Shown here one piece after another: positions 1-12,197 of a DNA stretch of 64,000 nt. Position 1 is the first letter of the stretch. Each line of letters opens with the position of its first letter. The stretch comes from Euborellia annulipes (lineage: Eukaryota > Arthropoda > Insecta > Dermaptera > Anisolabididae), in assembly GCA_023213315.1 (NCBI GenBank), contig JAKCPI010031695.1, positions 124,001 through 188,000 on the forward strand, given 5' to 3'. The position numbers were made by a program, and so were the translations under genes. The notes under the pieces are model-generated. The model was not told the origin of the DNA. It worked only from the letters and a program-made list of their open reading frames with translations, and searched no databases.

Positions 1-430
1 GTTTAAAATTTTTAGAAAATTAACTTGAAAATAAATTAATATTCAAATGAATCACTTACCTTGAGAGAAAATCCAATAGAATAAAATAAAATATACATGT
101 CAATGAATATATTAAAGGCGAGTTGATCAGAATTGTCAGAGATGAGATAAAGAGACAAGTCATTCGAATTCGATTTCAAAGACCAAGCAATGGAGCATCG
201 AATTTATACGAGTATCAATGCAAAAATAATTAAAATATATATCTAACAAATAAAATATAATATAAAATAAAATATAATTTCAGGAACAGTGGCTGAATGT
301 ATAATGAGATGTGAGGAGATCCAGGCAGCCGATAGTAATAAAGAAAAAATATATATTTCTTTTCCGCTTTATTTCAAACAACATGCATTCATTACAATAA
401 CAAATTAATAAAAAAAAGGGTTTTTTTTAA

Positions 431-536
431 TTTCATTTAGGATTTTTCAGCACCGAAGAGCATTTAGACCCCGTCTCTATTTATTTCAATTGGTAGCAAT
501 CCAATTGAAATAAATTTTTGTCGCATGAGCAGAGTT
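431..536 (-). repeat. SINE family S1, truncated
   Basis: Carries CATTTAGACCCCGTCTCTAT and CAATTGAAATAAATTTTTGT but stops at the GTCGCATGAG segment, so the tRNA-like head is missing. Confidence 0.65.
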
Positions 537-1262
537 GGGTTTTATACACGATTTTGCAGTTTTATACAAAAATCGCGGATAAAACTTGTATAAAACGTAT
601 AAAATGTATAAAACGTATAAAATGTATAAAACTTGGATGCGCATGCGCAAATCCGACGAGAAAAGAAATTCAAATAAAATTTCATTTTTCATTTATTAAC
701 ATTTTGATTATATTATTCACTAAATAAAAAGCAAACAACATCGTCAATGCTTTAAAACATTATAAAATATGAAAAGCTTTTAAGCTGTTTTTTCAGGGGG
801 GAGGGTTGGTTTTTTACAGTTTTATACCTTTTATACATCGGCCTAGTTTTATCCGCGATAGTTTTATTCATGTATAAAACCGTGTATTATACTCGGCGGG
901 ATAAAACCTGCCAACTCTGCTTAGTGCATAGATTATTTAGATATAATTGATGACAACTAACTTTTTGCTTAATAAAAAAAAAAAAATTAATAGTAATGTT
1001 TAGTAAAAATATTTTTAATAGCATTAAAAAATTAAATTACATCATGTAAATTTTAATAAAGGCCTATTATTATAGAATAAAATACATTAAAATAATCATG
1101 TCTCGAGATTGTCTACCTAGGAAGGGTCCATACAGACCATTTTGCAAGAACCACTTTTTTGAAATCAGCAACCCCCAATTCAATTTAAATAAATTTTTGT
1201 TGCAATGGATGGGATGCGATTTTCGGTGGGGCTGATTGGTTGGATCTGGGGGATGAAACTTT

Positions 1263-1940
1263 TTTACTTTCTCTTACCTATGTATATATGTAATATATAT
1301 ATAGAGAGAAAGTATTGGATTCATGTCAAAAATTCGATGTCGAGATTTTGATGGATCTTCACGTTTTGAGGTCCCCTGAATCCAAAAAAGTGGTTTTCGC
1401 GACATGGTCTGTCTGTGGGTGGGTGGGTGGGTGTGTGGGTGGGTGTGTGTTCAATTTTAAGAATGAAGGAATTGAGCTATGAGGCTGAAATTTTATATAT
1501 AAGTTAAACACCCCCCGGGACCGGAAAAATAAGCTTTTAATCAAAATCGGCCAAAGAGTACTAGTACTTTACTGATGTACTTTTTCAGTTTTTTTCGATT
1601 TTCTCAAAATTCGCTCTAACGATTTTGATTAAAATTCAAAAATCAATTATTTTTTAGATGCTCTTTCAAATGTATATTCTCGTTTTGCCCTCAAAATTGT
1701 TTGAAGCACACTTTACTCTTGTGCTTCATAGGAAAGATAGGAGAAATGGTTGCCATGGTAACAAATTATAAATATTTTCCCATACTTATAAATTTTACAT
1801 CTGAATTCAAATATTCCCTACTGCCGGGAACTAAATACATGTCGACACAAAAAATCTGGTGTGACAAGCACAGTACACAACTTTCGATTACCGAAGGTAA
1901 GAGAAAGTTGTGTGCTGTGCGCCAGTCACACCAGATTTTT
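1263..1940 (+). repeat. Hairpin-terminated repeat family H, full copy
   Basis: Begins with TTTACTTTCTCTTACC, a TA-rich bubble and AGAGAGAAAGTATTGGATTC. It continues with GACATGGTCTGTCTGTG, a (GT)n tract and AAAGAGTACTAGTACTTTAC, and ends in a long stem at 1850-1940 (AAAAATCTGGTGTGAC ... GTCACACCAGATTTTT). The copy at 23870-24532 matches end to end. Fragments: 12890-13040, 15318-15475, 29455-29615, 32655-32750, 33995-34178, 48045-48110. Confidence 0.75.
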
Positions 1941-2074
1941 AAATTATATCTTCAAATACTAGCACCGTTAAGTTGATTTGTGTCTTGAATTGATAGTTTA
2001 AAATAAATGTTAAAATATATTAGACAAAAAAATCATAGTTTCTTTATACGATCATCATAATTTCATAATATAAT

Positions 2075-2328
2075 CAGTGGCGTCATTTGGGGGGGGGGGG
2101 GGGGCGGCATTTGCCCCCCCTCCACGGGCTCTGATTTTTATAAAATTTTATATTATTCTAAATAAAATACTCCAAAATACATCTACGAGTATACAAACTG
2201 TGCAAAATTAAACAATTAATTAAATTAAATATGTTTTGGCCAAATTTGAGTACCCATTTGTAAGTAAATTTTTATTTAAAAACAAAATGTTTGCCCCCCC
2301 CCAAGAAAAAGTTGAAATGACGCCACTG
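2075..2328. mobile_element. hAT-like MITE (CAGTGGCGTCATTT family)
   Basis: Perfect inverted ends CAGTGGCGTCATTT / AAATGACGCCACTG and a perfect 8-bp duplication AATATAAT (2067-2074 and 2329-2336). The interior is AT-rich with poly-G and poly-C tracts next to the ends. A relative in reverse orientation is nested in a SINE at about 3316-3556. Confidence 0.87.
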
Positions 2329-3242
2329 AATATAATAATAATATCATAATTTCTTTATAGTTCCGCCCCCCTGATAGAGTTCATTGGTATTTTCATTCTT
2401 TTTCTTAAATTCGTGCGGGAAATATTATTAACGTCTGAAATACTTCATTTTAACTTTTGAATAAATTGCCAATCAGCCACCCCTAAATTTGTTGCCGCTC
2501 TAAGCTGCAGCCTTTTTAGCTTATTTAGAAATACAGCCCTCAAAATGTGTATTTCCATCAAAATCTTGAAATCACAGCGACATGATCGCAAAACTTCCTC
2601 CCAACAATAATAACATACAAGTATCTTCATTCTTCACTTCACATTTGAAGTTGATAAACTTGAATAAAAAAAAAATTGTAAAATTCAGTTGTCTGTTCCT
2701 TCCCATTGATAAGCACTTGAGCAGCAGGAGAAATGGCAAAATTGTTACACTCCTGCGGCACTAGTACTTAGCGACGGGACAGGTTGTTCTCCATCCCATC
2801 TTGATGATCATATGATGCTGATGATGATTGGATAATAACTAATAAAGCGTAGGGGTGACCGCCTCCATCTCGATTGTTTAATGTGCTTCTTCCTGTCTTT
2901 CTAGATCTAGATGACACACGAGTTTTTTTTTATCTTCTTCTTCCGTTCATCTTTGTTCCCTCTCTCTTTCTCTCTCCTCTCTCTTTACTGCATCTAAACA
3001 CCTAAATTGGTTATCGGAAATAATTAATAATGAAAATAATAATTAATTTCAATTATAATTAAGAAATACTTTCTTTTTTTACACAATTATTTATTTACTT
3101 ATAAAAGTAAAAAATGTTTAATGTTTTTTCAATTATCTTAAGAATTTATTGAATTTTTTTTTTCAATATTAGAAATTTTTTAATAAAATTTCTTCATTTT
3201 TTATTACACATAAAAGAATTTGAAAATAAATTTTTTTTTTAT

Positions 3243-3640
3243 TTCATTTAAGGTTTTTTTCGGCATCGAAGGCCATTTAGACCCCGTCTCTATTTATTTC
3301 ATTTGGTTTGGTAGCCAGTAGCGTAATTTCAACTTTTTCTTGAGGGGGGTATTTTTTCTTAAAATTTATTTACAAATAGGTATCTAAAATAGGTCAAAAG
3401 ATATTTAATTTAATTTATGAATTTTTTACTATTTAAATACTCATAGATATATTTTGTAATCTTTTATTTTGAATAATATAAAAATTGAGAATGATCAGAG
3501 CCCGGCCAGAAGCAAATGGCCCCCTGCCGCCCCCCCCCCAACAACCTCTCCTCGCCAATCCAATTGAAATAAATTTTTGCCCCATGAGACGCGATCCGAA
3601 CCCCTGATATCAGAAGATTGGCTTCTCTACCTCTTTCGTC
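3243..3640 (-). repeat. SINE family S1 split by a nested hAT-like MITE
   Basis: The S1 tail (TTCGGCATCGAAGGCCATTT, GACCCCGTCTC) is separated from the S1 middle and head (CCAATTGAAATAAATTTTTG, GATCCGAACCCCTGATATC) by about 240 bp beginning CAGTAGCGTAATTTCAAC. That insert matches the 2075-2328 MITE in reverse orientation. Confidence 0.68.
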
Positions 3641-3904
3641 CAATCTTTTCAAACTTTTTGGCCAAACCGAAACTTCCGTTCCTAACTAAAATAACTAATA
3701 AATAATAAGTAAAATATTTTTTCAGTACATTTAAAATAAGAAATGTATTGAAAAGATGCTGGTCCGGTGAGAATATTGTAATTCGTATCTCTAATGCTCT
3801 TTTTCTAGGATAATAATTTTTAATAACCCTTTTATTTTAATTTAATTTTAATTATGCTTAAAGCATTTGAATTTGTAACATATCAAAAAGGCCAAACTAT
3901 CTTT

Positions 3905-4075
3905 AAATTCTTGCTCATTCTTGGACCATACAACAGTGGTAGAGTATCCGCCTCTTGCACTAGGGGTCTAAATAATATCCCGTGCGCTAATTAGGATAAA
4001 ATAAAGACATGCGCCTTGAATTCTGATTCTAAAGAGAGAAAGATTAAATTGTATCCTGTTCATATTTCTTTTTCA
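3905..4075 (+). repeat. Interspersed repeat S5, copy 1
   Basis: Shares CTCATTCTTGGACCATA...AGTGGTAGAG, GGTCTAAATAATATCCCGTG, GCTAATTAGGATAAAATAAA and ATGCGCCTTGAATTCTG with 11465-11625. The AGTGGTAGAG word suggests a tRNA-like head. Confidence 0.65.
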
Positions 4076-4229
4076 TTTCATAATTAGGCCAAGGTTAAAC
4101 CCTTAAACAATGGAATAAATTCATTTAAAAAATTCAGTATGTGATGCATAAATTAATTTGCCGCTGCTAGAAGGGATAGCCAATTCACTATATAGAATAG
4201 ATTTTAGAACAATTAGTTGTTAATAAAAA

Positions 4230-4620
4230 AATCTAGTAAGGGATGAAAGAAAGAGCAAGCAGTTGCAACTAATTTTATTTCGTTTTATTAGGCACTTCAA
4301 GCCGACGTTTTGGTTAGATATACGACCATCCTCAGAGCTGGAGAATGTCAACAAAACCCCTCGAAAGGTGCAATTAAGTGAAAGATTTTTCGCCAATAAA
4401 TAAGGACCAAAGCTATGTCAAGGCTAGACTTTACCCGCAAAGGGTTTGGTCCTTATTTAATGGCGAAAAATCTTTTACTTAATTGCACCATTCGACCTTT
4501 TGAGAAGTTTTGTTGACTTCAGCTCTGAGGATATTAATATATCTGACCAAAATGTCGGCTTGAAGTGCCTAGTAAAACGAAATAATTAGCTGCAACATCC
4601 CTTACTACAAGCTATTACTC
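4230..4620. repeat. Fold-back element F1
   Basis: About 180-bp inverted arms: AAGGGATG...GTTGCAACTAATTTTATTTC / GAAATAATTAGCTGCAACATCCCTT outside, and GGACCAAA...TTTGGTCC at the centre (about 4410-4450). Each arm carries a GACGTTTTGGTTAGATATAC / CTGAGGAT-type core (see findings). Confidence 0.78.
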
Positions 4621-7600
4621 AGCTAACCACCTCATACTAATAAAAAAAATCTTCCTTCCAAAAAACACGATCAACATATTATGTTTTTCAAATTCTTTAA
4701 GACCTCCAGTAACTATGGTAGATTGCTGTTATCTTCACCCCACCGTCTGGTTTGAATCAAATAAAATTTCTGATTCGTCCTGATTACTGATCCGAAATAG
4801 AATAACAACTCGGGTTGGAGTCAGTCAAGCTTGCTATTCAAAAGTGCTCCTCCTGAGACAGACAAACCAACAGAAAGAAAGAATATATTCAAGAAACAGC
4901 TCAAGCAGGATTTCATCAATTCTCGAAGGTTTACTTAAAAAATCTGCACGTCCACCTTTCAAGCTTCAAAGTAAATCGAGAATTGATGAGAAAGAAAGAA
5001 TTAGGTACACCTTCGTTTGTTAATATTAATAATATAACATGCATCTTGCTTCGTGCTTGTAATTTTTTACTCTAAAGATGAGAAGGCCAATAAATAATTA
5101 TTTCTTTATTTATTTGCCTAAGGGTAAGTTCATTCATTCCCGAACTACGTAGGTATTTTGATATTGATGAGAATTAGAAAGTTGGCAGAGATGGGCTGCA
5201 TTTGCTCAAAGGGAACGAATTTTTGGGTCTCTCGCCGTATTGGGCCAGTGACCTGCAAGACTAGTATGGCAAGCGGGTTGCGGTCATATAGGGGCCATGC
5301 ATCCCTGCCGAGAATCTAGACAAAGGGTAGCCAACTCAAATGATCTTGTGGGCCATTTTGGAAATGCATCATAACTCCGCGGGCTTTATATAAAATTATA
5401 TGACCCATATTTTATTTAGACCCGCTATAGAGATTTTTTTGGGATGAAAGAATTAAAATAAATATATTTTGTAAAAGTGTGATGAATTTTGCAGGTCCGA
5501 AAAATGTCAAGGCAAGCCGCGGGTTTCCCACCACTGATTTAGACAAAATTATCAGAGAAAATCACAATTCTTCCCAAATTTGTATTAAGATCCCTTTCGA
5601 TCACTTTTTTCAAAAAACATATTAGAAAATAAAATAGAAGCGCAGCTAGGTTTTTTTTTTATTAATCTCAGCCTCACTCTCACGTTTCGATCCAGCTAGG
5701 GATCTGAAGATGAACGAAACCTTAGCGTGAGGCTGAGATTAATAAAAAAAGACTTAGCTGCCCTTCGCTTTCTACCAATATTATTCAATGCACAGCTACT
5801 ATACACCTTTTGAAAAATTTTATTGACAAGCTATTAAACAATTGATTTAATAACGAAACAGTAAAAGTTTTTTTTGAAAAACAAATAATTCCATTCACAC
5901 ATTTATCCAAACAAATAAGAAATTACGTTTTTTTTTAATCAATATTATTTGTCAGTCCCAATCCTCAGAATCTTCTCTAAAGGGTAATGGCGAGATGTTA
6001 AGAAATTATTATACACTCCTAAAAATACCCTAAAATTTCTGTCTGTGAATCGTAGTAAAACGCTCCTCTTATCTAGGAATCTTCCCATTCTAAGGGATGA
6101 ACATTTTCTAAATTTCATTGAATACCAATTAATTTAGAAAAATAGAACGGTGTCGAATGAACTTAGAGGCCGAAAAGCATTAAATAAAATTTGGAAAAAA
6201 TAAATACATTTCCCATTTGGGGTTCGATGAAAATTTTTTAATACGGAGTCAAAAAAAAATTCAAAACTTATGCAACCAAAATTATTTCTTTTATTATGCC
6301 GTTCCAGGCTGATGTTTCGGCCACTGATCTAGGCCATCTTCAGAGCCGGAGGAGAGAATAAATAAAAATTAAAATTTCAGCGACACATATTCGCACGAAC
6401 AGAGCGGAGCGCATAAAGGACAAGTAAAAGAAAATTTTTTGAAAGAAATTTAAGAAAATACCAATCGAAGAGTTAGCATTTCTTTATTCTCCCATTATAA
6501 AAAATTTAATACCTAAAAAGAGAAGTATTTTCATGGCCCTTCAATATGAGGGAATTTTTTTTCGGTAGAGAAGGGAGTGAATCGGTGGGAAGCTGTTTTC
6601 GCTTCGTCGACGACCCACGCGTGCCAAGAATTAAGTCTCGGCCCACATGGACCAATTAACCGAATCATTACTAAAGAGCCAATTAAACGTACCAGCAGTT
6701 CTACTCACCCAGCTCCTCTTTGTCTTGCCTCTCGTATTACTTTAATAAATACTTAAACCGAAAAAATAACTATAGCGCATTATTCAAGATCTCTTGGTGA
6801 TACAGTAATATTATAATACTAATGGGGCTAAAAGTAAATAAGAAGAAATATTAAAAAAAAAAATTATAAAAAAAAAATCAAGAAATCATGGGTTTAATTG
6901 TAATATAAAACTTTTTTAATCTCCCTCTTTAATTGGATCGGAATATGATACGTCTAAAGGCAAGTGGCGCAGAGGACCCCGAATATCTTCCCTTTGGCAA
7001 GAAAAAAAGTAATTTTCTATAATAGTTTATTTACCATTTTGAAATAGATAATAAAAATTTCTTAGCTGCATTTCCTTGCACCTAACTTTAGTGGAAGAAC
7101 CTTTCTTTCCTCTCCCCTCCTTTTTCCCAGTGGTGGATCCAGGAGGGAATGGGGACTCTTCCTCTTGAATCCCCACTGATTAAGTCAAATAGCCGCAGCA
7201 GTCAAAAATAATTAATTAAAAATATACATAGCAAGAGAAAGTAAAAATAAATAAAAAATGTAGAATTTTTTTTCTACATTTCCCTTCTCTGTTACTGAGG
7301 CCATTTAGGGGTTTATTTAATAACCAAAAGACGTTCCACAGGCTGATTTTTTCGGGGCCACCCACCAGTATTGCTTGACTGCAATGATCTTGGTGGCTGT
7401 TGCTCTTCTCTGTTGACAGGCCTCCCGGTCGCGTTATAGAAATAAAAAAAAAAATATAAAATTAAATCAAAGATGAAAAGTAATTGAAAGACAAAATGTG
7501 ATTCAATATTTGGCCTGTATTTATTACGAGTTTTTTAAAGTCTTTTCGGCATCTTAGGCCATACAGACTTTATACGATAATAAATACGTTTAAATATTAC

Positions 7601-8585
7601 GATACAAATTATCTAGGCACACATTATGAGTTTGAAGATAATAAATAATTGCTGAGAATTTTTGTTTCAATCAAAATATTGAAAAAAAGACAAAGTGAAC
7701 AACGCTAAAACAAAAAAAAAATTCTATTCTTATTAATTATGATGAAATATTGGAAAATTTGGACAACTTTTCTATTTCAAAAAATTTCGTTGGTTTGTCA
7801 AAACGTCATATTAATTCTTCTATTTAAAATACTGTATATATATTTTTTTCATAACAATTTTGATGAATAATGATTAATATTAATTAAGCACAGAGGAAGT
7901 TGTTAATCAGATAAATGTTATAAAAACTATGAATATTTTTCATAAAAAATGGACATCAGTTAAAAAGACTAAATTTATCTCAAAAAATTAAATGATACTT
8001 TATTAAAAAAAAAAAAAAAAAAAAAAACTTTTAAATGTGAAGGAAGTAAGCAGACTGGGTTTTTGAATGACGAATTTTATTCTTCAATTAAAATTTTTTT
8101 TTATAAAATATTTATTTAATTTTTTTTTTTTGTTTTTTGATCGATGGATTTAGATAACTTTTCAATTTCATTTAAAAAATTGTAATATTTTCTGAGAGAA
8201 GGGTACCACATGACATAAGCGATTGCTAACAATAACCTTTTAAAAATATTTTTGTTTTTTTTCAACTAGAGAACTTCACCCCGCTTTGTAAAAAATAAAG
8301 CAGCATAGATTTAAATCGTGATTAAAAAAGTAATCAAGCCGGGTGGATTGAACCCCCCCCCCCCCTCTCCCTACCTCAATCCGAAATATCAAAGAAAATA
8401 TAAAAGAAAATGGTTTTAAAATTTAGCAATCTTGTTAGAAATTATAAAAAAATATTTTATAAAGCTTCCTATAAAATTTATGCAATGTAGAAATTCGCGG
8501 GAATATTCCAAAAAACCCCTTTCGAAAAATTTTTCTGGCTAATAATAATAGAAAGATTTTGAAATCAAAACAAGTATTAAAATTT
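4621..8585. other. Gene-free tract
   Basis: No exon can be supported. It contains hAT-like remnants (5330-5540, GGGTAGCCAACTC ... CCCACCACTGA), the small fold-back at 5637-5773, a core-bearing repeat at 6304-6349, a repeat-poor island at 6590-6730, a SINE-like piece at 7290-7440 related to 18990-19200, and A/T homopolymers near 7999-8028. Confidence 0.5.
5637..5773. repeat. Small fold-back element
   Basis: Inverted ends AATCTCAGCCTCACTCTCAC / AGCGTGAGGCTGAGATT, extended by AGCTAGG / TTAGCT. The core contains ACGTTTCGATCCAGC and CTGAAGATGAACGAAAC. Confidence 0.7.
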
Positions 8586-8713
8586 ACAGAGTAGCTCGAG
8601 GTTACTTGTTCTATTTTGGCTGTTGGAGGTGCCAAAAGAAATTAATTATAAGTTTCTCCTGGCACTTCCAATAGCCAAAATACGACAAGCAACCTCGAGC
8701 TACTCCTCTGTAA
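8586..8713. repeat. Inverted repeat, about 53-bp arms
   Basis: ACAGAGTAGCTCGAGGTTAC ... GGAGGTGCCA pairs with TGGCACTTCC ... GCAACCTCGAGCTACTC. The loop is about 25 bp. Likely a small fold-back MITE; an open frame on the minus strand is a by-product. Confidence 0.72.
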
Positions 8714-9705
8714 ATAATATTACTGAATAAATCTTCAATAAGAAGCAAACTTAGATAATTGTATTTTTAAATTTTTTTAAATACTTACATAATTAATAAA
8801 TGTCATTGTGAAATATCAGAAAATAATATTGTGTTATTTTTTATTTAAACCTAAAAAATAATAATAAATTGAACTAACCTGATGGAAAAAACAGAATGCG
8901 ATGAGAGTCGTCAAGTAAGTCAAAGGTCAGGAGCCGCGTGGGTCACCGCCGGGGTCCCTCTGATAAGAAACCCTCAAATAACAAATCAAACCAACGACAA
9001 CGACGACAAGGAAGACAAAAAAAAAAAAACTCGATTTTCAATTATTTATATTAGATTAGATTAGAGAGAATTTTTTTTTTTTTTTTGAAAATAATGAATG
9101 ATTCATTGAAGAAGGATGGGCTTCCTGCTTTGGAACGGGGCGCCGGGCCCCACGGCCTTTAGACACTATTAAAACAATTAAACGTTATTAATGCCACTTG
9201 GCATACCACAGCCAGACATGCCAGCCATTTCCCATGCAAAGATGAGTTAGTATAGCACATACAAACTCACACACATATTTAAGTACATTCACACAGATAC
9301 ACATTCATTCACACTGTTCACCTTTGTTGATAAAGACCTAGATCACCCCCCCCTCCCTTTCCCCTCCCTCATTGGGTTGTTTTTTGGTGGTGGCCGATGA
9401 CGAGGATGGGATGTCCCGATCTCAACTAGAATGCTCCCGGGCGTTGATTGGCTTGATATACCCGTCCGTCCCAGCCTGATTGAGAGAGAAAGAGAGAGAT
9501 ACATTGAGAGAAAAGAGAGAGAGATGTAGGGGAGATGAGGGATTCTCCGCCGCCGTTAAACACAAGAAGCTTCTCTTCTCATAATATTCATAATATATTA
9601 TAGTATATCATCATCTAACCGAGGATGTCTTCCTTTTTTTTCATTAATAGACATGCGTAATTATTATATCATTAAGAAAGTTAAGACTATCCTAACCAGT
9701 GTTCG

Positions 9706-9747
9706 ACTGGCCCACCGGGATACCGGTAATATCCCGGTGGGCCCTCA
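9706..9747. repeat. GC-rich perfect palindrome
   Basis: GGCCCACCGGGATACCGG followed by TAATATCCCGGTGGGCC: a 13-15 bp stem with a tiny loop, just after CCAGTGTTCGACT. Probably the end of a DNA transposon of unknown class. Confidence 0.6.
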
Positions 9748-9807
9748 AATATATTTAAGGTTTTTACTTCATTTAATTTTGTTGCAATTTTTCAAAAAAA
9801 ATATTTT

Positions 9808-10330
9808 TTGGAACGAAGTTCTTTACGATAGGGTCAATTGGTAGAAAACGTCACTTAACAAAAATGCGTTACAGCGCCCGAGCGCCGGCGGAGAAAGGCG
9901 AGGCTAGCCGAAGCCTTGGCGAGGCCCCGCCTACCCCTCCCCCTCCTCAGCACCTCTAGAGAATTCTCTTTCTCTCAATTTCTTTCTATATTATTTAGAA
10001 AAGAAAACAATTATTTATTTTTAAAACAAGCATCTAAGAGATGCTCCGCCGCTCTCACATTTTGGAACGAAGTTCTTTAACGCGGCTTACGCAGGGTGAA
10101 TTGGGAGAAAATATGTAACGTAACAAAAACGCGTTCCTAACAAAATTGAGTTCCCAGCACCCAAGCGACGGCAGAGGAAGGCGAGATTAGCCTCTTCTCA
10201 TTATTTTCTTCTATTTACCGGAGGTGGGAAATTGCTCGCCGAAGACGAGCAAGAGATTCCAGCAGGCGCAGCTCCTTGGCTAGACGAACCCCGCCGAAGG
10301 CGGGCTTTCCGTCTATTTAAATAATATTCA
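9808..10330. repeat. GC-rich hairpin repeat (GGAACGAAGTTCTTTA units)
   Basis: The word TTTTGGAACGAAGTTCTTTA occurs at 9806 and 10060, each followed by similar GGTCAATTGG / GGTGAATTGG and AACAAAAA(T/C)GCGTT. Hairpins GCTCGCCGAAGACGAGC (about 10233) and TAGACGAACCCCGCC / GGCGGGCTTTCCGTCTA (about 10282-10317) follow. The latter is the same motif as at 18441. Confidence 0.5.
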
Positions 10331-11464
10331 TATTAAATTATATTCGGAGTTGAAGAAAAGGAGTGAGGAACTTTGTTCCTGGCGGGGGTCCCACGTCGAA
10401 CGAACTAGGATGATATGGAGAAAAAAATCAGCTTCCGTTTTCTCTCTAGCAATTCAATTTATTTGCAAATATTTCGGCTCCTATACAGGGGCCATCTTCA
10501 GTGCATGTATGAATTTTATGAGAGAGATTGTCTATTTTGTAAAAATATATTTGAGAACAATCGAACGCTGAGCTTCGTGCCTGGATGTACTATGATTGTG
10601 ATGATTCGAGCAAAATTTCAGCAATCGGATAACGCAGGCAAAGGAAAGGAAAAACAGAAACAATCGGCTCTCCTGAAAAATCGCTTTTTTTCAGTTAGCT
10701 GGACTGACGACATGTTGAATGATGTAGACTTGTTGAAATTTAAGAAATATAAATCTTGCTATTCGTCCAATCTCAGAGCGTAGAAACGTTAGAAATAGGG
10801 GAAAAGTCAGCAAAATCGTGGTGTTGGGGCAGTGTGTAACAAAGTCATAAGGCCGAGCTCCGTCACTATATTATGTCTGATATTGCAGGCCACGACTCTT
10901 TCTGAAGTTTACATACACATCTGTAGAGTTCAGATTTGACCTTTTTCAAAAATCTCTTCCCGGGGCCAAGCAAAAAAAATGTATTTCAATTGAATTGACT
11001 GCCAATAAATAGCAAAAGGTGGTCTGAAGTGTCGAAAAAAAAATTAAAAATATGTTAAATAAATATAAAAAATTGATAATGTTTAGAGTACTTATTAGGG
11101 TCAAATTTTTTTTTTTTTTTTTATTTAATAGCAGATACCTGTAGATCTTTTCCATTGCATTAAAAAAATAAGAGAAAGTAATAATATCTGCAAAATTGAA
11201 CTAATTTGTAAAAGAGGAACAGGTGGCCCATGTTTGGCTTTGAGAATTTTCCAAATTTTCTTAAAAGAAAGCATTCATTCCCTTTGTTTTCGGCCACAAA
11301 GGACTAAATCAATTTCACATTCGAATAAAACTAGAAATTTATTATTTATCTTAAGAATACCTTAAAGAATTCATAAAAAATTAATAAAACCAAAGAAAAG
11401 ATAGATTTTTAACAACCCTATCTTACTCAATTTTAATTGAATTTGTAACATATCAAAAAGGTCA

Positions 11465-11625
11465 AACTATCTTTAAATTATTGCTCATCCTTGGACCATA
11501 GCAGAGTGGTAGGGCACAAAGGGTTTAAATAATATCCCGTGGGCTAATTAGGATAAAATAAAGGCATGCGCCTTGAATTCTGTTTCTAAGGAGAGAAAGA
11601 TTAAATTGTATCATCTGTCAACGTT
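11465..11625 (+). repeat. Interspersed repeat S5, copy 2
   Basis: Matches 3905-4075 over its whole length with a short deletion after the AGTGGTAGGGCA word. The upstream 50 bp (AACATATCAAAAAGGTCAAA) also match, so the repeat unit begins near 11445. Confidence 0.65.
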
Positions 11626-12197
11626 CCTCAGCATAAATCTGTTCATATTTCATAATTATTTGTCAATCATATTTTTCAAGTAGCTTGGCACCGGTAATTT
11701 GATTTTTCATCGGACTAACAAGAAATTTTTTCGCGACATAGGCCTATCTAATTTAAACTATTATATAAATAAAACTAAAAATATAATATAAGCAAATTTA
11801 TTTATATTATAAGATTTTTCTTGAAAAAAAAAAAAAAAAAATGAGAAATGAATGTTCAAGTTATAAGATCGATGAAAAAATGAATTCTTTACTCTCAACC
11901 ATTAATTTTGTAATATTGTAATGAGGGCTACTTATTTAGTTACTCGTCTATTAATCAAACCTATTAAACAATGCAGTTAATAAACGAAAAAAGTATTATT
12001 TTAAAAAGTTGACCTTAATTCACAACATCCATTTAGGTAGGTCATGGGTCAACCCCGCCCGTCTGCTCTGGCTTTGTAAAAAAATAAGAAATTTTTGAAC
12101 ATTTCCAGAAACAAAAATATGGGGATTGACTTCCGAGACTTTTCGTATATTCTTTTGGAATTACGTCTACCCAGACGTAATTCCAAAAGAATATAGG

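Larger units (their letters stand above)
8714..12146. other. Gene-free tract with GC-rich islands
   Basis: No conserved coding exon. 8880-9000 and 9105-9560 are unusually GC-rich and include CCAAT-type ATTGGCT words and GA-rich runs (GAGAGAGAAAGAGAGAGA). 9706-10330 holds hairpin repeats; 10463-10504 a hammerhead-like core; 11465-11625 repeat S5. The open frame at 10415-10783 has no recognisable family. Confidence 0.45.

Noticed and set aside
60..345. Possible terminal exons on the plus strand (GELIRIVRDEIKRQVIR... then stop after TTTCAG) and a possible minus-strand exon before the CTCAAG|GTAAGTG donor
   Set aside because: The two readings conflict, the plus-strand first exon lacks a good acceptor, and the minus-strand frame meets a stop with no acceptor or start. 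Neither peptide resembles a known family.
2860..2995. CT-rich tract as a promoter or 5' UTR
   Set aside because: The CT runs are simple-sequence; the short minus-strand frame starting ATGGAGGCGG stops after nine codons and no exon follows.
10415..10783. 122-codon plus-strand open frame
   Set aside because: It runs through a repeat with a hammerhead-like core, has no family resemblance and no splice or conservation support.
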